From assembly GCA_035384605.1 (NCBI GenBank), contig DAOOIV010000103.1:1-17497 (forward strand): a DNA stretch of 17,497 nt, written 5' to 3'. A model generated the notes under the pieces. It saw only the letters and a program-made list of their open reading frames with translations, had not been told where the DNA came from and did no database searches. Made by a program: the position numbers and the translations under genes. Origin of the DNA: Phycisphaerae bacterium (lineage in GTDB: Bacteria; Planctomycetota; Phycisphaerae; UBA1845; PWPN01). How positions within the stretch are numbered: position 1 is the stretch's first letter; each line of letters begins with the position of its first letter. This document shows, one piece after another, positions 8,097 to 15,668 of this stretch.

Positions 8097-8181
8097 CAGT
8101 GCGCTTGAGTTGCGGCCCGCACAAAGGCGGTCGGCCTTGGGATCTCAACCCACACGGCACTTCAAACACAAGGAGATGAAG

Positions 8182-9696
8182 ATGAGCCATCACCTGACCA
8201 CCGTTGCCTATACCCTCTGGACCTGCGGAATTGTTCTTCAGTCTGCGTGCTCGCAACTGGCGGGTACCGGCAACGGCATCCCGGACGCGGCGGCGGACAA
8301 AGCCGTCGGGGCTCAGCGTCCCGCGGATGCCGGAGCCACCCGCCGCCCGAACGTGTTGCTGATCATCTCGGATGACCTCAACAACTCGCTGGGCTGCTAT
8401 GGCTGCCCGGTCGCGATCACCCCGAACATCGATCGGCTGGCCGCACAGGGCGTGCGTTTTGATCGGGCATACTGCCAGTATCCACTATGCAATCCGAGCC
8501 GGGCTTCGTTCATGACCGGCAGGCGGCCGGACACGACGGGGGTACTGGAGAATCGCACGCACTTTCGCGAGAACCTGCCGGACGTGCTCACGCTGCCGCA
8601 GTTGTTTCAGCAGGTCGGATACTTTGCCGCCCGCGTGGGAAAGATCTATCACTACGGCGTGCCCGGTCAGATCGGAACCGACGGTCTGGACGATGCGCCC
8701 TCGTGGAATCTGCGAATCAACCCCCGTGGACGCGACAAGGATGACGAAGACGAAGTGATCCAATACACCGGCCCAAAAGGCTCGCTGGGGGCCGCCATCT
8801 CCTTTCTCGCCGCCGAAGGGACGGACGAAGAGCAGACCGACGGCAAGATCACCGGCGAGGTGATTCGGCTGATGGAGGAGAACAAGAATCGGCCGTTCTT
8901 CATCGCCTGCGGTTTTTTCAGGCCGCATGTTCCCTGCATCGCGCCGAAAGCCTATTTCCGGCAGCATCCGCTTCCGACACTGTCGCTTCCGCAGGAGCCA
9001 GCGGATCACCTTGCGTTGATTCCCGAAGCCGCCCTCCAGGTCAGGCCGCCGAACTACGGCCTGACGGAGGGTCAGCTCAAGAACTTCCTTCAGGCCTATC
9101 ACGCCTGCGTGTCCTTCGTCGATGCCCAGGTGGGCAGATTGATGGACGCGCTGGTCCGCTTTGAGCTTGCCGACAACACCGTTGTCTTGCTCTTGGGCGA
9201 CCACGGCTGGTTGCTCGGCGAGCACGGGCAGTGGCAGAAAATGAGCCTGTTCGAGGAATCCGCGCGAGTGCCGCTGATCATTGCGGCCCCCGGAACCAAG
9301 GGCAAGGGCAAAGCATGCCCCCGCACGGTCGAGTTGGTGGACGTCTACCCGACCCTGGCCGCCCTCTGCGGAATCGATCCCAAGGGAGCCGAGGGTGCGA
9401 GCCTGGTGCCCTTGCTCAACGACCCGCAGGCAAGCTGGTCCAAGCCCGCGCTCACCCAGGTTTCGCGAGGGACCCGCCTCGGAACCACTGCCGCCGCCCA
9501 ATCAGGACAGCGGGGCTTCATGGGCCGCAGTCTGCGAACGGAGCGCTGGCGTTATACCGAATGGGATGAAGGCCGGCAGGGCACCGAGCTGTACGATCAT
9601 CAGAACGACCCCAAGGAGTACCGCAATCTGGCGAACGATCCGGCCTATGCCGACATGGCTGCGAAGCTCAGACAGATGCTTCGTTCGCGGAGCTGA
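8182..9696 (+). CDS. Exported sulfatase, iduronate-2-sulfatase-like (family S1)
   Basis: This 504-residue type I sulfatase hydrolyses a sulfate ester on a glycan. The formylglycine motif CNPSR is at 103-107, with Cys103 as the residue to be converted by a maturase. Metal-binding Asp64-Asp65 lie in IISDD, and GDHGW (339-343) supplies further metal ligands. LFQQVGYFAARVGKIYHYG (141-159) and LGEHGQWQK (345-353) are in the style of human iduronate-2-sulfatase, as is the tail RTERWRYTEW...ELYDHQNDPKEYRNLA. The N-terminus (about 1-25) is an export signal. A Cys at 23 follows QSA, which is a poor lipobox. The ATG at 8182 has AGGAG at 6-nt spacing; the ATG at 8176 abuts the site and is less likely. 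The protein is of single-domain length, unlike the next two. The exact substrate cannot be told. Confidence 0.93.
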   Translation: MSHHLTTVAYTLWTCGIVLQSACSQLAGTGNGIPDAAADKAVGAQRPADAGATRRPNVLLIISDDLNNSLGCYGCPVAITPNIDRLAAQGVRFDRAYCQYPLCNPSRASFMTGRRPDTTGVLENRTHFRENLPDVLTLPQLFQQVGYFAARVGKIYHYGVPGQIGTDGLDDAPSWNLRINPRGRDKDDEDEVIQYTGPKGSLGAAISFLAAEGTDEEQTDGKITGEVIRLMEENKNRPFFIACGFFRPHVPCIAPKAYFRQHPLPTLSLPQEPADHLALIPEAALQVRPPNYGLTEGQLKNFLQAYHACVSFVDAQVGRLMDALVRFELADNTVVLLLGDHGWLLGEHGQWQKMSLFEESARVPLIIAAPGTKGKGKACPRTVELVDVYPTLAALCGIDPKGAEGASLVPLLNDPQASWSKPALTQVSRGTRLGTTAAAQSGQRGFMGRSLRTERWRYTEWDEGRQGTELYDHQNDPKEYRNLANDPAYADMAAKLRQMLRSRS

Positions 9697-9741
9697 CCGG
9701 TGGTTGCGTGAAACGGCTGCCGGCGACCTGGGGAAACGGCC

Positions 9742-9793
9742 GCGCGTCGGGCGGTGTTGGGGGTCCGCCGGCCAATGCGTTCACCCGACGCGC
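9742..9793 (+). repeat. 10-bp inverted repeat between sulfatase genes 1 and 2
   Basis: GCGCGTCGGG (9742-9751) is perfectly complementary to CCCGACGCGC (9784-9793), separated by 32 nt. A competing smaller hairpin (GGCGG 9750-9754 with CCGCC 9765-9769) could form instead. No T-run follows, so it is not a classical intrinsic terminator. In mRNA it could slow polymerase, protect a processed end or tune expression of the second sulfatase relative to the first. Confidence 0.4.
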
Positions 9794-9860
9794 CGAAAAC
9801 GGCCCCGGCGGTGATCATGATGACAGTAAATGGCGGTTCACCGGCTGGAGGAGTAGATCG

Positions 9861-12671
9861 ATGCAGACAATCGCGTTGTCTCTGAAGATGCCGCTCGTCC
9901 GCTGTTGCAAGCGCATCGCCGCATCGCGAGGGCGGGATTCGCGGCGCGCCGGTCTCCTGGTCGTCTGCGTGGCGACGGGCCTTTCGGCGCTTTCGTGTGC
10001 CTCGCCGTCGCGGAGGGCCGACCTCGTCACGCCAACGGCTCGCCCGAACTTTGTGCTGATCCTCGTGGATGACCTCGGCTGGGCGGAGCTGGGCTGCTAC
10101 GGCAACCGTTTCAACGAAACGCCCCATCTTGACCGGCTGGCCAATCGCGGCGTGCAGTTCACCAACGCCTACGCGGCCGCACCGGTGTGCTCGCCAACCC
10201 GGGCGGCGTTGATGACCGGCCAATACCCGGCTCGCGTCGGTATCACCGACTACTTGCGGGCAGACGACGAGCGATTCCTTTCGCCGGAGTATCACACGCT
10301 GGCCGAGGCCCTTCGTGACGCAGGCTACGCCACGGGCCTGCTTGGCAAGTGGCACCTCACCGGGGACTACCGGCTCAAGCGGGGCGAACCCTCGCTGCAC
10401 GGATTTGACGAGGTGATATGCTCGGAAACCCGTTACATCGGCGCCGGGAGCTACTTTGCTCCCTACCTGTTCATGCCCGAGGTGACGGGTCCGAGAGGTG
10501 AATACCTGACCGACCGACTCAATCGCGAGGCAGTCGATTTCATCCGACGGCACAAGGACAGGCCGTTCTTCCTGTATCTCTCGCATTACTCGGTGCATAC
10601 GGTGCTAGCCGCCAAACCGGAAATGATCGAGCACTTCGCGGCCAAGCGCGGTGTGGGCAAGACCCGGAACAACCCCGTCCTGGCGGCCATGCTGGCGAGT
10701 ATCGACGAGGGCGTCGGCAACATCACCTCCGCGCTCGATGAGCTCGGAATCGCCGACCGAACGGTACTCATCTTCGCCTCCGACAACGGCGGCGAACGCC
10801 GCGTCACTTCAAATGCTCCTCTTCGCGGCGGCAAGTCGCAGTTGTACGAGGGCGGCATACGTGTGCCGCTGATCATCTATCGCCCCGGCTCGCGCCGCGC
10901 GGGCAAAACCTGCAACGTGCCGGTAATCACGCCTGATCTGTACCCCACGCTCATCGAGATGGCGGGCCTGAAGAATCGACCGAACCGCATGATCGACGGC
11001 GAAAGCATCGTCGGGTTGCTCGACGGCGATCGGACATTGCAGAGAGATTCGTTGTATTGGCACTACCCGCTCGACCGGCCGCACTTCCTCGGCGGAATGT
11101 CCGCGGGGGCGATCCGCCAAGGCAACTACAAGCTCATCGAGTTCTTCGACAACGGAAAGGTCGAACTGTACGACCTGAAGACCGACCTTCGCGAGAGGGA
11201 AAACCTGGCCCACAGGATGCCTGAGAAAGCGGCGCAACTCCGTGCCCAGCTCGCCCGCTGGCGGGCCTCTGTCGGCGCAGTAGTGCCCAACTCGGCACCC
11301 GCGACCGCGCCAAGCACGTTCCAAGGGAAGACTCGACCCTCCGGTCAAGCACCTGCGCCAAGCCCGCGGCCGCATCTGTTTTCTCCTCCGTCGCCGGGCG
11401 ATTCCAGGGCTCCCGACGGCTCGCCGGCCACATCGCAATCCTTTTCGGCCACGCTCCCGGCCTCGCTGCTCGATGATCGCGGAACCCTTGTCATGTGGTT
11501 CAAGCCCGACAAGCTTCTGCGAGGAGCCGGCCCGACGCTGAGCCTGCTGGAAAGCGACGCGGTCAATGTCCAGCTTCTCTGCACCGACCCGTCGGTGACG
11601 CTTGACACCCGCTGGGGCTCCGTGATGACCGGCACCCCGCAGACCGGCGAGAGTCGACCCTACGTCTTTCAGACACTGCTGACGCACCTGAAGGCCGATC
11701 GATGGTACCTTGCGACTTGGACCTGGAACACCGCTGATGCGAGCCGCAATGAGTTCTTCCTCGACGGCGTGCGGCAGGAGAACGCGTCTCCGTTCAACTA
11801 CCCGGGCCAGTTCCGAGCGGCCGGCCGCGATGTGACGCTGACCGTCGGAGGGCCGGGCCTCATCGTCAGCGCCGTCGGTCTGTATGAAGAACCGATCAGC
11901 GAGGAGTCGATTAAAGCCCATTGTGAGGCCGCAGGACACACACCCTACACGGATGAGGGGGTGAGGTTCACCGGAGAGAAGTTCATCCCCGTCGACGTGG
12001 ACTGGGAACATCCTCTTTACAGTACGTCGTTTGAAGACCCCTCAGAACTGAAGGATTGGCGCCTCGAAGGCGGCCGGAGCATGACTGCGGCGAATGGAAA
12101 GCTTGTCCTCGAGAGCAACGGGGAATCGACCCGCTCAGAATCGGCCGCGAATCATCTGGTCTGCTGGCTCGATCGCGAAGTGCCCGCCGATTTTCTGCTG
12201 GAGTTCGCTGTGCGTCCGGAGAACCGCAACCGAGGTCTGAACATCGTTTTCTTCAACGCACGCGGGTGCAACGGCGAAAACATTTTCGAGCCGCCGATCA
12301 AACCTCGGAACGGGACTTTCAGCCAATACCACAGCGGCGATCTCAACAACTACCACATCTCGTACTGGTCGGGTGGTCGTGGCACCTCGAACCTTCGAAA
12401 GAACAGGGGCTTCCGCCTGGCAGCCATTGGGAAGGATCTTGTCACTCCGGCACCGCAAGATGCCTTCCAGGTGGTTCGCATTTACAAACGCGGCGGCCAG
12501 ATCAGGCTCACGATCGACGACGTGCTTTCGCTCTCTTATGACGACGATGGCAAGACGTATGGTCCGATTCACGCGCACTCGGGTTGGATCGGTCTGCGCC
12601 AGATGGCCCACACCCAGCGCTGCGAATACGACTACGTCAGGATCTACGTCTTGAAGACCCCGTCTCCGTAA
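9861..12671 (+). CDS. Sulfatase fused to LamG-like and DUF1961-like domains
   Basis: This 936-residue exported protein has three parts. Residues about 61-470 are a type I sulfatase: VDD (69-71) binds metal, CSPTR (110-114) makes Cys110 the formylglycine residue, GKWHL (162-166) and SDNGGE (307-312) are the usual active-site elements, and GGKSQLYEGG (323-332) carries the conserved Lys. A Pro/Ser/Ala-rich linker (471-525) follows. Residues about 526-690 resemble a LamG/concanavalin A-like sandwich (LVMWFKPD, WYLATWTWN, FFLDGV). Residues about 715-930 match my memory of DUF1961 (FFNARGCNGENIF, FSQYHSGDLNNYHISYW, TSNLRKNRGF). The N-terminus has a signal ending LSALSC, an acceptable lipoprotein site at Cys46. 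GGAGGAG lies 7 nt before the ATG at 9861. Most single-domain sulfatases are about 450-550 residues. The added domains probably bind, or possibly cleave, the glycan. Confidence 0.88.
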   Translation: MQTIALSLKMPLVRCCKRIAASRGRDSRRAGLLVVCVATGLSALSCASPSRRADLVTPTARPNFVLILVDDLGWAELGCYGNRFNETPHLDRLANRGVQFTNAYAAAPVCSPTRAALMTGQYPARVGITDYLRADDERFLSPEYHTLAEALRDAGYATGLLGKWHLTGDYRLKRGEPSLHGFDEVICSETRYIGAGSYFAPYLFMPEVTGPRGEYLTDRLNREAVDFIRRHKDRPFFLYLSHYSVHTVLAAKPEMIEHFAAKRGVGKTRNNPVLAAMLASIDEGVGNITSALDELGIADRTVLIFASDNGGERRVTSNAPLRGGKSQLYEGGIRVPLIIYRPGSRRAGKTCNVPVITPDLYPTLIEMAGLKNRPNRMIDGESIVGLLDGDRTLQRDSLYWHYPLDRPHFLGGMSAGAIRQGNYKLIEFFDNGKVELYDLKTDLRERENLAHRMPEKAAQLRAQLARWRASVGAVVPNSAPATAPSTFQGKTRPSGQAPAPSPRPHLFSPPSPGDSRAPDGSPATSQSFSATLPASLLDDRGTLVMWFKPDKLLRGAGPTLSLLESDAVNVQLLCTDPSVTLDTRWGSVMTGTPQTGESRPYVFQTLLTHLKADRWYLATWTWNTADASRNEFFLDGVRQENASPFNYPGQFRAAGRDVTLTVGGPGLIVSAVGLYEEPISEESIKAHCEAAGHTPYTDEGVRFTGEKFIPVDVDWEHPLYSTSFEDPSELKDWRLEGGRSMTAANGKLVLESNGESTRSESAANHLVCWLDREVPADFLLEFAVRPENRNRGLNIVFFNARGCNGENIFEPPIKPRNGTFSQYHSGDLNNYHISYWSGGRGTSNLRKNRGFRLAAIGKDLVTPAPQDAFQVVRIYKRGGQIRLTIDDVLSLSYDDDGKTYGPIHAHSGWIGLRQMAHTQRCEYDYVRIYVLKTPSP

Positions 12672-12780
12672 TCCGTTTGCCACCGTTCCGCAGGCGATGA
12701 GCGGAGCTTGGCCATGTGGTTGCCGGGCTCCTTTGGACACGGCGTTGCGATCTCTGCCTGAACTCTGGAGAATAGGCTCT

Positions 12781-15432
12781 ATGAAGGGCGATACCCTGCA
12801 ACGTTTCCTGCTTTCTTGTTGTCTGCCATTGTGCATTACGGGCGTGTCGCCGTCCGCGGCCGACCAAGCCCCGGCGCCGCAACGGCCGAACATCATCCTG
12901 ATCCTGGCCGACGATCTGGGCTTCTCAGATCTTGGCTGCTACGGCTCGGAAATCGCCACGCCCAATCTCGACGCCTTGGCCGCCGGGGGGATGCGATTCA
13001 CGCAGTTCTACAACGCTGCCCGCTGCTGCCCGTCTCGTGCCGCCCTGCTCACGGGTCAGTATCCCCACGCGGTCGGAGTCGGCCACATGTGCGCTGACTA
13101 CCAGCTTCCCGGCTATCAGACCGGTCTTTCCGATCGCTGCGTCACCATCGCCGAGGTTCTCCGACAAAGCGGTTACCACGCGCTGATGTCGGGCAAGTGG
13201 CACGTCGGTATGGCTCCCGAGCATCGTCCGCTGGTCCGCGGTTTCGAGCACTACTTTGGCATCCTGAGCGGGGCCTGCAATTACTTCCGGCCTGAGCCGC
13301 ACCGTATGCTCATGCTTGACGACCGCCGGATCGAGCCCGTCGATCCGAGCTTCTACATGACCGACGCCATCACCGAGCGTGCCGTCGAGTACATCGATCA
13401 ATACGCCGGGCGCGACAAGCCGTTCTTCTTGTACGTCGCCTACACCGCCCCGCACGCGCCGCTGCATGCCCGGCCGGAGGACATCGCCAGATATCGCGGC
13501 ACCTACCGGGCGGGCTGGGACGAGCTCCGCCAGCGCCGCTACCATCGGATGATCGAGTTAGGCATCATCGATTCCCGCTGGTCGCTCTCGCCGCGCGATC
13601 CGGGCGCCGCCGCATGGGACGACGTCTGCGACAAGGATCGCGAGGATCTCAAGATGTCGGTCTTCGCCGCCCAGATCGACCGCATGGACCATGGCGTCGG
13701 CCGCATCGTCGAGAAGGTTCGCGTCCGCGGCATCGAGAAGAACACCCTTATTCTTTTCCTCTCCGACAACGGCGGCTGCGCCGAGAACCTTGATGAGGGC
13801 AAGCCCGGCGCGCCCATCGGGACGATCGACTCGTCGATCGGCTACGGCCCGCCCTGGGCCAACCTCAGCGACACGCCCTTCCGCCGCTTCAAGCGCATGG
13901 CGCACGAAGGGGGCATCGCCACCCCGCTGATCGCCTACTGGCCGTCGGTCATCACCCGAGGCGGAGAAATCACCCACGAGGTCGGACACGTGATCGACCT
14001 GTTGCCGACGGTTCTCGACGCAGCGGGTGCTGAATATCCGAAATTCTTCCAGGGCCGCGACATCCGTCCCGCCGACGGCTTAAGCCTGCTGCCCGTGTTG
14101 CGGGGCCACCAGCGTGAAGGTCACGAACTGCTGGCGTGGGAGCACGAAGGCCATCGCGCCGTGCGCTGCGGCCGATGGAAGCTTGTCTCTTACTTTCCCG
14201 ACCCGTGGGAGTTGTACGACCTGGAACTGGACCGCACGGAACTCCACAACCTGGCTGACAGAATGCCTGACAAGGTCCGCGAACTGGCGGATCGCTACGA
14301 GGCATGGGCCCGGCGCTGCAACGTTGTGCCCTGGGAGACCATTTCGCGCCGTGCCCGCTCCAAAGCCGACAAGACTTATCTCGAACAAGGCCGGCCCAAG
14401 GAGCCGGTGGTGATCGAACCGGGTGAGCCGCAGTTGTTCGTCGACGACTGGATCCTGGATTCGTCCTTGAGTCTCATGCGCATGCTTCACCGGCCGGTCA
14501 AGGACAACGGCGGCCAGACTCCGGTCATCGCGCCGCCCGAAGGAGAGAGAGCCCTCGTTGCCAAGGGCTCGATCCTGTTCGACCCGCGTCTCAAGTCGTA
14601 TGTGATGTTCTGCGAGGCCCTACCCTCGACGAAGATCCATCGGTACATCTCGCCGGACGGACTGACCTGGAGCGATAGCGGTCCGATCGAACTCGATGGG
14701 TCCTCTGACATTCGGCGACTGGACCGCGTTGATCCGTCGCCATCGGCGGCGGAGGCCGATGGGAGCGTGCCCGGCGACGAGTCCTACGCCTGTACCGCAT
14801 GGCGTTACGGGCCGCTGTGGTTGGGCGAATCAGTCGTCTGGCATGGGCGTGATGATTGTCCCTGGTCGGCGGCCGGCTGTGCGGCCATCAAACTCATCAG
14901 CAGCCGCGACGGCCTGAACTGGCACAAGGTAGTCTTTGAGGATCTGAGCGGCACGCCCGAAGTTTTCATTCCTGCCGGTCGCCAGGGCGGCAACAACGGC
15001 CGCAACGACGGCGGCTGTCTCAGCCTCTTCAGCCAAGGGCCGCTGCGCATCGGCGACGAACTGGTCTTCTATTACGGGGCCTCGTCGTACGGGAAGAACG
15101 CGTCCCAGCCCGATGGCGTCAGCGGCGGCGGCATCTTCCGCGCCCGGCTGCGTCCCGACGGCTTTGTCTCGGTCACCGGTCTGGCCCTGACCACCCGACC
15201 GCTGCAATTCAAAGGCCGCGAGCTGATCGTCAACAGCAACGGACCGATCATCGTCGAGGCTCTCTCACCCGAGGGCCAGGTCGAAGGCACCGCCTTCCTG
15301 GCGACCGACGGCATCGCTCACCTGGTGCGTTTTGCCGGCCGCTCGCTGGCCGACGTCCTGCCCGACAACCACGGCCGCCTCCGTTTCCAGGTCGAGCAAG
15401 GCGCCCACCTGTACTCTTTCACCATTCGCTGA
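12781..15432 (+). CDS. Sulfatase fused to a glycosidase-like beta-propeller
   Basis: This 883-residue exported protein has a Sec signal (about 1-27, cleavage near SAA-D). The sulfatase part (about 35-515) has ADD (43-45), CCPSR (82-86, with Cys82 converted to formylglycine), SGKWHVG (137-143), YTAPHAPLHA (221-230), LSDNGG (327-332) and the tail WELYDLELDRTELHNLADR (476-494). It resembles arylsulfatase A-type enzymes. After a charged linker, residues about 545-883 begin LFVDDWILD and continue through FDPRLKSYVMFCE, ISPDGLTWS, ISSRDGLNWHKV, NDGGCLSLFS and FRARLRPDGFVS. These repeated W/S-rich blades suggest a five-bladed propeller of the GH32/GH43/GH68 style. I cannot identify its catalytic residues. 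The start has GGAG ten bases upstream. The gene lies 109 bp after the second sulfatase. The product may desulfate and trim or bind the same glycan. Confidence 0.87.
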   Translation: MKGDTLQRFLLSCCLPLCITGVSPSAADQAPAPQRPNIILILADDLGFSDLGCYGSEIATPNLDALAAGGMRFTQFYNAARCCPSRAALLTGQYPHAVGVGHMCADYQLPGYQTGLSDRCVTIAEVLRQSGYHALMSGKWHVGMAPEHRPLVRGFEHYFGILSGACNYFRPEPHRMLMLDDRRIEPVDPSFYMTDAITERAVEYIDQYAGRDKPFFLYVAYTAPHAPLHARPEDIARYRGTYRAGWDELRQRRYHRMIELGIIDSRWSLSPRDPGAAAWDDVCDKDREDLKMSVFAAQIDRMDHGVGRIVEKVRVRGIEKNTLILFLSDNGGCAENLDEGKPGAPIGTIDSSIGYGPPWANLSDTPFRRFKRMAHEGGIATPLIAYWPSVITRGGEITHEVGHVIDLLPTVLDAAGAEYPKFFQGRDIRPADGLSLLPVLRGHQREGHELLAWEHEGHRAVRCGRWKLVSYFPDPWELYDLELDRTELHNLADRMPDKVRELADRYEAWARRCNVVPWETISRRARSKADKTYLEQGRPKEPVVIEPGEPQLFVDDWILDSSLSLMRMLHRPVKDNGGQTPVIAPPEGERALVAKGSILFDPRLKSYVMFCEALPSTKIHRYISPDGLTWSDSGPIELDGSSDIRRLDRVDPSPSAAEADGSVPGDESYACTAWRYGPLWLGESVVWHGRDDCPWSAAGCAAIKLISSRDGLNWHKVVFEDLSGTPEVFIPAGRQGGNNGRNDGGCLSLFSQGPLRIGDELVFYYGASSYGKNASQPDGVSGGGIFRARLRPDGFVSVTGLALTTRPLQFKGRELIVNSNGPIIVEALSPEGQVEGTAFLATDGIAHLVRFAGRSLADVLPDNHGRLRFQVEQGAHLYSFTIR

Positions 15433-15448
15433 CGCCGCCGATCGTCAG
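15429..15448 (+). terminator. Small hairpin overlapping the stop of sulfatase 3
   Basis: CTGACG (15429-15434, containing the TGA stop) pairs with CGTCAG (15443-15448) across an 8-nt loop. Only two T residues follow, so it is not a standard intrinsic terminator. It may instead mark or protect the 3' end of the sulfatase transcript. Confidence 0.25.
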
Positions 15449-15548
15449 TTGGAGAAATGGCGGCAACACCCGTGTCGGCGCGCTTCCCCTCGCGTTCGCA
15501 ATGCCTTCCAGCGATAATCACGTTGTCGTGGCCTCAGGAGTCATGAAA

Positions 15549-15668
15549 ATGAGAGCGAATCCTGCGACCGAATCCTCCGATCATGCGCGGTGCAGACCAC
15601 GAGACTGCCCGCTCAACGACGGCCTTCGCGTCCTGATGGACGCAGGGAGGAAGGAGCAGCCGCAATGA
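15549..15668 (+). CDS. Small 39-residue ORF overlapping the DUF2130 gene start
   Basis: The ATG at 15549 has AGGAG (15536-15540) 8 nt upstream; an ATG two codons earlier (15543) would be too close to the site. The frame runs 39 codons to a TGA that overlaps the next gene's ATG as ATGA, the typical layout for translational coupling. The peptide has two Cys residues four apart (C-RPRD-C) and a basic, polar tail (DAGRKEQPQ). I recognise no family. It may be a true small protein, an upstream coupling ORF, or chance. Confidence 0.38.
   Translation: MRANPATESSDHARCRPRDCPLNDGLRVLMDAGRKEQPQ

Noticed and set aside
8236..8252. Lipoprotein signal in sulfatase 1 (Cys23)
   Set aside because: The residues before the Cys are LQSA, with Gln at -3, which does not fit the usual lipobox; a plain Sec signal is the safer call.
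10809..12011. 400-codon minus-strand frame opposite sulfatase 2
   Set aside because: It is a shadow of the high-GC coding strand: no ribosome site, no motifs, and it lies wholly inside a gene with clear domains.
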